Origin: an uncultured Lysobacteraceae bacterium
Lineage (GTDB): Bacteria > Pseudomonadota > Gammaproteobacteria > Xanthomonadales > Rhodanobacteraceae
DNA length: 5,427 bases
NCBI GenBank assembly: GCA_946480705.1
Contig: CAMLLF010000315.1
Span: 1-5,427 of the forward strand
Reading direction: 5' to 3'
Shown: piece by piece, positions 1 through 5,427 of the stretch
Layout: every line of letters begins with the position of its first letter
How positions within the stretch are numbered: position 1 is the stretch's first letter
Notes under the pieces: generated by a model
What the model was told of the DNA's origin: nothing
Databases searched by the model: none
Seen by the model: only the letters and a program-made list of their open reading frames with translations
Position numbers and translations under genes: made by a program

Positions 1-109
1 GATCGCCGACACGGTCGTGCGGCTGTTCGCCGATCCGAATGCGAGCTACATCCACGCGCACTACGCGACGCGCGGCTGCTATGCCGCGCGCATCGAACGC
101 GCCGGCTGA
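1..109 (+). CDS. C-terminal fragment of an unidentified protein
   Basis: An open frame runs in from the left edge (first full codon at position 2) and ends at a TGA at 107-109, leaving 35 visible residues. The end reads ...RLFADPNASYIHAHYATRG and then CYAARIERAG. Its codons are GC-ending like those of the neighbours (GCC, GAC, CTG, ATC), so it looks like a real gene tail rather than a chance frame. It has no catalytic motif, membrane segment or signature that I can place in a family, so no function is offered. It converges tail-to-tail with the PLP enzyme gene, whose stop codon begins 20 bp further on, and no terminator-like hairpin is visible between them. An overlapping frame from 39 to 320 is a shadow and does not fit as well. 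Confidence 0.6.
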   Translation, partial: IADTVVRLFADPNASYIHAHYATRGCYAARIERAG

Positions 110-129
110 GCGTACCTGGCCGAGCCGTC

Positions 130-1290
130 CTACCAGCCGTTGCAGCGCGGCCAGCGTCGCAGCGCCGCGCCGCCGTCGACCCAGTAGCCGTCGTACGCCG
201 CTGCGGTCATGCAGGCATGGTTCGGCAGCACGCGCACGCGGCTGCCGATCGGCAGCGCGTCGAACATGGCCGCAGTGGCAGCGGTGTCGCGCGACGCGAC
301 GAGGCCGTGTTCCTGATTGACCTCGACGACGCAGAGTCCCTGCAACGGCGTGCCGGACAGGTCGCAGATCTGCCCATAGCCGTAGTCGATCGCCTGGTTC
401 GCCGTGCCGTGATCCTTGGACAGGGCGAGTCCGCCCGCGTCGATGATGACGCGGCCGGTATCGCGCTTGTGGCTGACGACGGTCGCGAGCACCGACAGCG
501 CGATGTCGTCGAGCGCGCAGCTGCCGATGTTGCTCTGCACGAGATCGCCGAACACGTAGACGCCGGCGCGTGCTTCGGTGACGCCGGCGAGATCGCTCGC
601 GTGGCTCAGCGTCGGCGTCGAGCCGACACTGATCTCGTCGCAACCGATGCCGGCGGCGCGCAGTCGTGCGGCCGCGTCGACGACCGCATCGCGTTCCAGC
701 GCGGCGTGCGCGCGCAGTGCGTCCGCGCCGACGCAGGCGTAGGAACTACCCGCGTGCGTCAGCACGCCGGCAAAATCGAGATGTGTGGATTCGTCGACGG
801 CGCGCGCGACGTCGACGAGCCGGCCGTCGCCGGGACGCAGTCCGGCGCGATGCCCGTCGGCATCGATTTCGACGAGCACGCGAAAGCGCACGCCTTCGCG
901 TGCGGCTTCGACTGCGATCGCCCGCACCGTCGCGACATCCTCGACCAGCAGGCTCAGGCGCGCGCCGGCTCGCGCGAGCGCTGCCGCGCGCGCGGTCCTG
1001 GCCGGCGCGAACGTGACGGCATAGCAGATGTCGGCGAATCCGTCGGCGAAGAAATATTCCGCCTCGCGCAGCGTCGACACCGTGATCGGACCGATGCCGC
1101 CGAAGATGCGCCGCGCGACCGCCGTGCATTTCGCGGTCTTCACATGCGGCCGCAGGCGAACGCCGAGCCGCGCCGTCGTCGCATTCATGCGCGCGATGTT
1201 GCGGTCGAGCCGCTCGAGATCCACGACGAGCGCCGGGGTGTCGACAGCATCGAGCGCAGGAACAGCAGTTTCGGACACTACGACGGACAT
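130..1290 (-). CDS. DSD1-family PLP enzyme (D-serine dehydratase / D-threonine aldolase-like)
   Basis: This 386-residue protein is a typical length for the fold-type III PLP family that includes eukaryotic D-serine dehydratase and bacterial D-threonine aldolase: an alanine-racemase-like TIM barrel (about residues 15-260) followed by a beta domain (about 265-385). The PLP lysine is expected at K51 in RPHVKT (47-52). EIDADGHRAG (141-150), LTHAGSSY (177-184), SVGSTPT (221-227) and EARAGVYVFGD (239-249) match barrel motifs around the cofactor. Near the C-terminus PNHAC gives H358 and C360, matching the His-x-Cys zinc site I recall for D-serine dehydratase; D-threonine aldolase has His-x-Asp there. 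The probable reaction is metal- and PLP-dependent breakdown of a D-beta-hydroxy amino acid in the cytoplasm, such as D-serine to pyruvate and ammonia; the substrate is inferred. The ATG at 1290 is the only plausible start: the frame has no ATG, GTG or TTG before its upstream stop near 1387. The ribosome site is weak (a GGGG run about 8 bases upstream). It is transcribed divergently from the ArsR-type gene. Confidence 0.9.
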   Translation of the reverse strand: MSVVVSETAVPALDAVDTPALVVDLERLDRNIARMNATTARLGVRLRPHVKTAKCTAVARRIFGGIGPITVSTLREAEYFFADGFADICYAVTFAPARTARAAALARAGARLSLLVEDVATVRAIAVEAAREGVRFRVLVEIDADGHRAGLRPGDGRLVDVARAVDESTHLDFAGVLTHAGSSYACVGADALRAHAALERDAVVDAAARLRAAGIGCDEISVGSTPTLSHASDLAGVTEARAGVYVFGDLVQSNIGSCALDDIALSVLATVVSHKRDTGRVIIDAGGLALSKDHGTANQAIDYGYGQICDLSGTPLQGLCVVEVNQEHGLVASRDTAATAAMFDALPIGSRVRVLPNHACMTAAAYDGYWVDGGAALRRWPRCNGW

Positions 1291-1392
1291 GCGCGGCCCC
1301 GGCGGCTGGAAAGCCGCATTGTCGCCGACGCAGGATCGGCGCGGGAACGGGCCTCGCGTCTGCGGCGCGATGTCGCAGCCTGCCGATCAGGC

Positions 1393-1421
1393 TTGACGCT
1401 GCGGCAGTCGACAGATATTAG
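1393..1421 (+). promoter_or_regulatory. Sigma-70-type promoter for the ArsR-like gene
   Basis: TTGACG at 1393-1398 matches the -35 consensus in five of six bases. A 17-bp spacer leads to TATTAG at 1416-1421, which matches the -10 consensus in four of six. The transcript would begin near 1428, giving a leader of only about 23 nt before the ATG at 1451, with no clear Shine-Dalgarno sequence in it. This is the best promoter-like pair in the divergent region and lies at the edge of its A+T-rich island. It is predicted from sequence only. Confidence 0.6.
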
Positions 1422-1442
1422 TTAACTAACTAATTAACTGAT
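1417..1442. promoter_or_regulatory. Probable operator: imperfect 26-bp dyad over the -10 and start site
   Basis: The two 13-base halves, ATTAGTTAACTAA (1417-1429) and CTAATTAACTGAT (1430-1442), are inverted copies agreeing at 10 of 13 pairs. Mismatches are 1419/1440, 1426/1433 and the central pair 1429/1430. Nested inside the left half is a perfect 12-bp palindrome, TTAGTTAACTAA (1418-1429). ArsR/SmtB dimers bind long, A+T-rich imperfect dyads of this kind. The site covers the end of the predicted -10 and the predicted start of transcription and ends 8 bp before the ArsR-like ATG, which fits autorepression by steric block. The binding protein is inferred from position. Confidence 0.65.
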
Positions 1443-1450
1443 GAACAGTC

Positions 1451-1771
1451 ATGGACACGGTATTCGAAGCGCTCGCGTCCACCGCGCGGCGCAAGATTCT
1501 CGCCTATCTGAGCGAGGGCGAGCTGAGCGCCGGCGAGATCGCCGAACGCTTCGATTTCAGCAAGCCGGCGCTGTCGGGCCATCTGCGCATCCTCGAGCAG
1601 GCCGGCCTCGTCGAACGCGAGAAGCGCGGCCAGTTCGTCTATTTCCGGCTCGTCCGCGACCGCCTCGCCAATACCGTGTTCGCGTGGGTCGCGGAGCTCT
1701 GTCCCGTGGCCGGCCCGATCAAGCGCGAACGTCGCGCGCAGGTGCGCAAGCGCGGCGAACGCAAATCCTGA
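1451..1771 (+). CDS. ArsR/SmtB-family repressor, SdpR-like
   Basis: A 106-residue winged-helix DNA-binding protein of normal length for ArsR/SmtB repressors. The opening FEALASTARRKILAYL (5-20) is the conserved first helices. LSAGEIAERF (25-34) followed by SKPALSGHLRILEQAGLV (37-54) is the helix-turn-helix with its recognition helix, and EKRGQFVYFRL (57-67) is the beta wing. The SKPxLSxHLxIL and KGQF/RGQF-VY patterns resemble Bacillus SdpR more than the arsenic or cadmium sensors. The only cysteine is C84 and there is no CxC metal motif, so classical As/Cd/Pb thiolate sensing is unlikely. The tail (91-106) is strongly basic and may contact DNA. The ATG at 1451 is chosen because the family alignment begins there; the ATG at 1441 is out of frame. 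The operator dyad just upstream suggests autorepression, and the gene 49 bp downstream is probably in the same transcript. The inducing signal is unknown. Confidence 0.92.
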   Translation: MDTVFEALASTARRKILAYLSEGELSAGEIAERFDFSKPALSGHLRILEQAGLVEREKRGQFVYFRLVRDRLANTVFAWVAELCPVAGPIKRERRAQVRKRGERKS

Positions 1772-1807
1772 GCTAGCGCGCATCGCGCCGTTGAACGCCC
1801 GATCGAC

Positions 1808-1813
1808 GAGGAA
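1808..1813 (+). promoter_or_regulatory. Ribosome binding site fixing the cupin-DUF2867 start
   Basis: GAGGAA lies 7 nt before the ATG at 1821, a standard Shine-Dalgarno arrangement. It favours that ATG over the in-frame TTG at 1791, which would add ten residues (reading NARSTRNTD after the start) with no ribosome site of its own. Confidence 0.75.
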
Positions 1814-1820
1814 CACGGAC

Positions 1821-3197
1821 ATGCTGGCCCTGACCCAGGTAGTGCAGAGTTTTCCGACCGCGCGGCTGCGCGGCGCCGGCGACGGTCCGCCGGTCGAAGT
1901 GTCGCTGATCGCGCAGCTCGGCATCGGTGCCGGCGACCAGTTGTATGCCGCCGCGACCGAGCGCCAGCGCGCGCATGCGAACTTCGTCGACGAACTCGAC
2001 GAACCGTCGACGCGGCTCGCCGGCATGGACCTCGCGCGCGGCGACGCGACCTCGCTGTATTCGTTCGCCGTCGGCCCGCACGGCCATCCGTTCCATCGCC
2101 ATGCGGGGCATCGCGTGTTCACGGCGATTTCCGGCAGCGGCGGCGCGCACCTGCGCTTTTCGAGCGCGAGTACCGCCGACATTGCTCGCGATCCGCAGAC
2201 GTTCGTCCGTGCGCTGCGCTGCATCGACATTCCGCCCGACAGCCTGTTCACCGTGCGCTTCGCCGGCGAGACTTGGCACCAGTTCGCGCCGCGCGATCCG
2301 AGCGGCGCGCATCCTGTGCTGTTTGCGCTGTCGTGCCATACCAACGAACTCGGCGGCGACCTGCCGCCCGACCTGCGCGCGCGCGTTGCGGCCGGCGACG
2401 CGACGATTCCGGCGCTGACCGAGCTGCTGCCGCCGGCGGTCGCCGCGCTGCTCGCCGGCAGCGAGGCGGCCAGCGCACCGACGATCGCGTTGTCGCTGTA
2501 TGCGCCGACATCGTCGCTGCAGGGCAGCGCGTGTCGCGGACTCCGCGGCGCGCTCGGCCGGCTGCGCGGCTGGTTGCGCCGACTGCGCGCATCGAACGGC
2601 TATCTGTCCGACAGCGGCACCGGCTTCCCGGTGACGACGCAGGAACTCCCCGGCGATTCGCTGCTGGCCGACGTGTTCTCCGCGGCCTGCGATCACGACG
2701 ACTCGTTCGTGCTCGATCTTCCCGCCGGCGCCGCGAGCGCCGATTCGGCCGGCGAGTGGCTCGCGGCGCTGCTGCAGGGATTTCTCGACAACCGTCCGGT
2801 CGGCGTCACGCGCCTGATGCGGCTGCGCAACGCGCTCGTGCGTCCGCTGCGCCTGCGCACGAGCCCGCTCGGTTGCCCGGTGTCCTCGCTGCTGAGCACC
2901 GAACCGCCGCGCCGCTTCGCCGCGCGCTTTGCCGTGCTCGACGAACGCATCGGCGCGGCCGATCGCAGCGCGGAAGTGCTGCTCGGCGCCGACGACAGGC
3001 ATCTGTGCTTCCGCTCGAGCGTGCGCGTGCAGATCCGCGATGACGGCGGCCTGCGCTTCAGCCTGAGCACGCGCGTGCACTGCCGCAATGCGTTCGGCCG
3101 CTTCTACATGGCCAGCATCGACCGCGTGCACCGGCACTACATCGCACCGGCGATGCTGCAGCTCGCGGCGGCGTGGGCGCTGCGTTCGCGCGGTTGA
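1821..3197 (+). CDS. Two-domain protein: N-terminal cupin-like domain, C-terminal DUF2867
   Basis: A 458-residue soluble protein with no signal peptide or membrane helix evident. The N-terminal part (about 75-175) looks like a single cupin barrel. PFHRHAGHRVFTAISGSGG (90-108) keeps the cupin motif-1 spacing H92-x-H94-x3-R98-x6-G105, with arginine where the usual glutamate sits and extra histidines at 87, 89 and 97. FAGETWHQF (147-155) supplies the motif-2 histidine, H153. An Ala/Pro-rich linker (about 180-255) follows. The C-terminal part (about 258-450) I recognise as DUF2867: LMRLRNALVRPLRLRT (332-347), EVLLGADDRHLCFRSSV (385-401) and the closing VHCRNAFGRFYMASIDRVH (419-437) fit that family from memory. 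DUF2867 has no assigned activity that I know of, so no reaction is proposed. It is preceded at 49 bp by the ArsR-like repressor gene, with its own good ribosome site, and is probably the regulated target. It ends 16 bp before a strong hairpin. The domain calls are by eye; the cupin is less certain than DUF2867. Confidence 0.82.
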   Translation: MLALTQVVQSFPTARLRGAGDGPPVEVSLIAQLGIGAGDQLYAAATERQRAHANFVDELDEPSTRLAGMDLARGDATSLYSFAVGPHGHPFHRHAGHRVFTAISGSGGAHLRFSSASTADIARDPQTFVRALRCIDIPPDSLFTVRFAGETWHQFAPRDPSGAHPVLFALSCHTNELGGDLPPDLRARVAAGDATIPALTELLPPAVAALLAGSEAASAPTIALSLYAPTSSLQGSACRGLRGALGRLRGWLRRLRASNGYLSDSGTGFPVTTQELPGDSLLADVFSAACDHDDSFVLDLPAGAASADSAGEWLAALLQGFLDNRPVGVTRLMRLRNALVRPLRLRTSPLGCPVSSLLSTEPPRRFAARFAVLDERIGAADRSAEVLLGADDRHLCFRSSVRVQIRDDGGLRFSLSTRVHCRNAFGRFYMASIDRVHRHYIAPAMLQLAAAWALRSRG

Positions 3198-3213
3198 TCG
3201 CCGCACGAACGCA

Positions 3214-3241
3214 AACGGCCGCCCGGATCCGGGCGGCCGTT
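3214..3241. terminator. Perfect 28-bp palindrome, probable bidirectional terminator
   Basis: AACGGCCGCCCGGA (3214-3227) is followed directly by its exact reverse complement (3228-3241), centred on GGATCC. It sits in the 63-bp gap between two convergent genes, 16 bp after the stop of the cupin-DUF2867 gene and 19 bp before the receptor stop at 3261. The RNA would form a very GC-rich stem in either direction. The trailing T-runs are poor: GTTCGG rightward and GTTTGCGTT leftward. Termination is therefore likely but not of the textbook U-tract form. Confidence 0.75.
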
Positions 3242-3260
3242 CGGAACTGCGACAGACGAA

Positions 3261-5427
3261 TCAGAACTTGACGCTGAACCTCGCGAAGTAATAGCGGCCG
3301 ACCGTGTCGAACGTCACCGGATCGGTATTGCCGTTCGTGACATTGTTCTGGAACAGGATCGGCGGCTGCTTGTCGAACGCGTTGTCGACGCCGAGTTCGA
3401 TGCGTGCGTTGATCGGTTCGATCTGATACCCGAACTGCAGGTTGTGGTAGGTCGATGCGCCATAACCCACGACGACGTTCGGAATCGTGCCGTCGGCCGA
3501 GTCGCCGCCCGGCCGCAACGTGCCGAGATCGAAGCCGTGGATATAGCGCGCGGTCCAGCTCGCGTCGAAGTTGCCGAGTTCCCAGTTCAAGGTGCCGAGG
3601 CCGCGCAGGCGCGCATAGTTGCCGAGCTGGCGGTTGAACTGGCCCGCCGCGTAGATCGTGCCGGTTGCGTTGCCCTGCGTGTCGCGGATCAGCTGGTTGA
3701 ACTGCATCGTGTAGGTCGCGTCGAGGCCTACGCGGAACGTGCCGATCGGTGTTTCCGGCAGCCGATACTTGATGCTGAAATCGACGCCCTTCGCATCGAG
3801 GCGACCGAGGTTCAGCGTCGGCTGGTCGATGTAGAACACTTGGCCGTCGGCTTCGAAGCGATGGATGAAGTCGCAGAGGTTGCCAGCCGTGAAGCACTGC
3901 AGCGCGACCGTATTGACGTCGAGCGCACTGATGTTGTCGTTCAGCGCGAAACGCCAGAGGTCCACACTCGTCGACAGGCCTTCGAGCCAGCTCGGATCGT
4001 AGACGACGCCCCACGTGAAGGCCTTGCCCTGCTCCGGCTTGAGGTTCGGATTGCCGGCCACGAGGCCCGTGGTCTGGCCGTTCGGCGGACCGCCGAAGCT
4101 GCCGTCGCGCGGCACGTTCTCGCAGGCGCGGTCGATGTTCGCGTTCGCACCGACCGGCGACGTCACGCCGATGCACGGATCGCGGAACGTCGGCGCGTTC
4201 GACGCCGGCGCGGCGAACAGGTTCGAGATCGTCGGCGCGCGGAACACTTCGGCGATCGTGCCGCGCAGCAGCACGTCGTCGAGCGGGCGCCACTCGATGC
4301 CGAGCTTCGAATTCGTCGAATTGCCGAAGGTCGAATACTTGGAATAGCGCGTGCCGATCGTCAGGTTCAGTGCTTTTGCGAAAGCGACGTCGCGGAGTAC
4401 CGGAATGAAGGCTTCGCCGTAGAGTTCCTTGACGTCGAAGCCGCCGACGATCGGTGAGGTGCAGGTTTCCTGCGACAGCTGGCAGTTCGTGAAGTCCGGC
4501 GGCAGCGAGGTCGTCAGGAAATCCGGTGTGAAGCGCTGGTATTCCTTGCGGTACGAGGCGCCGACCGCAAGGCTGACCACGCCGGCCGGCAGCTCGAACA
4601 GTTCGCCGTTCGCATTGACTTCCGCTTCGCGCTGCACGAACAGCGTATTCGTGCGATACGGCGCTTCGAGCAGGCTGAACGCTTCAGGCGTTTCCTCGGG
4701 ATTGAACGGATTGACCGGCACGCAGCCGGCGATCGGCGCCGTCGGCGTACCGCAGGTCGGCACGCCGTTCGCGTCGATGAACGACGGACCCACGGCCGCG
4801 CTCAGCGCCGGCTGGAAGATGTAGCCGCCGAACTGGCGGAACTGCGAGAAGTGGCCGTAGGTGAAATTCGCGTCCCACTGCCAGCTCGTGTCGCCGAAAC
4901 CGCCGCGCAGGCCGAGATTGATCTGGTCGGTCGTCACCGCGGTCTCGGCACGGCGGTTGCCGATCGCCTGCAGGCGCAGGAAGAACGCGTTGCCCGAATC
5001 GTTGTCGCCGCTGCGGCCGAAGTCGATGCCGAACGGGTTGTAGACGTTGTCGCGCGAGATCAGCACGTTGTCGTTGCGCGCATCGAACGGCAGCGGCGCG
5101 ATCGCGAACGCCGCGCGCGTCTTGTTGTGAAACGCCTCGATGTAGGCCTCGACGTTGTCGGATAGCCGGTAATTGCCGACGACGAACAGGCTGCCGCGTT
5201 CCTGCGGCGTCAGCTGCAGATTGCCCACGGCCTGGAAGTTGAACGCATCGGACGCCGGGTCGTAGCACTTGTAGTCGCTGAGCGATCCGCCGCTGCTGCC
5301 CGGAATGCGCGTGACCGAGCCGGCGGCGTTGGGCGGGCAGTTGAACTGCGCGATCAGGTCGCTCGGCAGGAAGATGCGGCCGCGCGGCGTACGCTGCAGA
5401 AAACCGTTCTGGACGAGGAAGGGCTCG
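3261..5427 (-). CDS. TonB-dependent outer-membrane receptor, C-terminal 721 residues
   Basis: The frame is open from the right edge (last full codon 5424-5426) to a TGA at 3263-3261. The GTG near 5228 is internal, because coding continues upstream as EPFLVQNGFLQRTPRGRIFL and beyond. Visible are strands of the receptor's beta-barrel, energised by TonB-ExbBD. Marks of the family include LTPQERGSLFVVGNYRLSD (72-90 of the visible part), DNVYNPFGIDFG, FRAPTISNLFAAPAS (395-409), NPNLKPEQGKAFTWGVVYDP (459-478), ELGVDNAFDKQPP (677-689) and the C-terminal aromatic-ended strand YYFARFSVKF, the usual signal for outer-membrane assembly. The signal peptide, TonB box and plug lie outside the window. The barrel resembles the large receptors common in Xanthomonadales and Caulobacter-type bacteria, many of which import sugars, peptides or iron complexes; the ligand cannot be read here. 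All ten cysteines fall in five close pairs (30/54, 225/235, 315/322, 418/435, 511/518), probably disulfides in extracellular loops. Confidence 0.95.
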   Translation of the reverse strand, partial: EPFLVQNGFLQRTPRGRIFLPSDLIAQFNCPPNAAGSVTRIPGSSGGSLSDYKCYDPASDAFNFQAVGNLQLTPQERGSLFVVGNYRLSDNVEAYIEAFHNKTRAAFAIAPLPFDARNDNVLISRDNVYNPFGIDFGRSGDNDSGNAFFLRLQAIGNRRAETAVTTDQINLGLRGGFGDTSWQWDANFTYGHFSQFRQFGGYIFQPALSAAVGPSFIDANGVPTCGTPTAPIAGCVPVNPFNPEETPEAFSLLEAPYRTNTLFVQREAEVNANGELFELPAGVVSLAVGASYRKEYQRFTPDFLTTSLPPDFTNCQLSQETCTSPIVGGFDVKELYGEAFIPVLRDVAFAKALNLTIGTRYSKYSTFGNSTNSKLGIEWRPLDDVLLRGTIAEVFRAPTISNLFAAPASNAPTFRDPCIGVTSPVGANANIDRACENVPRDGSFGGPPNGQTTGLVAGNPNLKPEQGKAFTWGVVYDPSWLEGLSTSVDLWRFALNDNISALDVNTVALQCFTAGNLCDFIHRFEADGQVFYIDQPTLNLGRLDAKGVDFSIKYRLPETPIGTFRVGLDATYTMQFNQLIRDTQGNATGTIYAAGQFNRQLGNYARLRGLGTLNWELGNFDASWTARYIHGFDLGTLRPGGDSADGTIPNVVVGYGASTYHNLQFGYQIEPINARIELGVDNAFDKQPPILFQNNVTNGNTDPVTFDTVGRYYFARFSVKF

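Noticed and set aside
217..1425. Long plus-strand open frame opposite the PLP enzyme gene
   Set aside because: It is antisense to a gene with clear family motifs. Its product is low-complexity Arg/Ala/Asp-rich, as expected when a GC-rich gene is read backwards, and it has no recognisable domain.
1791..1820. Upstream TTG start for the cupin-DUF2867 gene
   Set aside because: It has no ribosome site, while the ATG at 1821 has GAGGAA at 7 nt.
1430..2344. Minus-strand open frame covering the ArsR-like gene and the start of the next
   Set aside because: It runs antisense to two supported genes and has no recognisable motif.
1773..3206. Long minus-strand open frame opposite the cupin-DUF2867 gene
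   Set aside because: Its product is dominated by Arg, Ala, Gln and Gly with no domain pattern, while the plus-strand frame carries motifs and a good ribosome site.
3444..4457. Plus-strand open frame inside the TonB receptor
   Set aside because: It is a shadow of the receptor; the translation is rich in Arg, Val, Ala and Glu without a family pattern.
5226..5228. GTG as the start of the TonB receptor
   Set aside because: The same frame stays open to the window edge with receptor-like sequence, so the GTG is an internal valine.
1..5427. CRISPR array, tRNA, rRNA, insertion sequence or phage genes
   Set aside because: No spaced direct repeats, cloverleaf, transposase motif or terminal inverted repeats were seen.

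Overview
The window is GC-rich, densely coding bacterial DNA with strong GC-ending codon bias. A large TonB-dependent receptor makes it Gram-negative (diderm). The receptor style and overall base composition fit a GC-rich proteobacterium, perhaps of the Xanthomonadales/Lysobacterales type. That placement is a guess from style, not a computed assignment.

Layout from left to right: (1) the last 35 codons of an unidentified plus-strand gene, ending at 109; (2) a complete minus-strand gene (130-1290) for a PLP enzyme of the DSD1 / D-threonine aldolase fold (alanine-racemase-like N-terminal domain), converging on gene 1 with a 20-bp gap; (3) a 160-bp divergent intergenic region (1291-1450) holding an A+T-rich island with a good sigma-70 promoter overlapped by an imperfect 26-bp dyad; (4) a small ArsR/SmtB-type repressor of the SdpR-like subgroup (1451-1771); (5) 49 bp downstream, a 458-residue two-domain protein (1821-3197) with an N-terminal cupin-like domain and a C-terminal domain I recognise as DUF2867; (6) a perfect 28-bp palindrome (3214-3241) that probably terminates transcription from both sides; (7) the C-terminal 721 residues of a minus-strand TonB-dependent outer-membrane receptor (3261 to beyond 5427).

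Functional reading: genes 4 and 5 look like a two-gene autoregulated operon, in which the ArsR-like protein represses its own promoter and so the cupin-DUF2867 protein. The repressor lacks the classical cysteine metal-binding motif, so the signal it senses is unknown. The PLP enzyme reads away from the same intergenic region and may or may not share its control. The TonB receptor is separated by the terminator and is most likely an independent unit.

Nothing here is a mobile element, CRISPR array, tRNA or rRNA. The least described part is the repressor plus cupin-DUF2867 pair with its operator.
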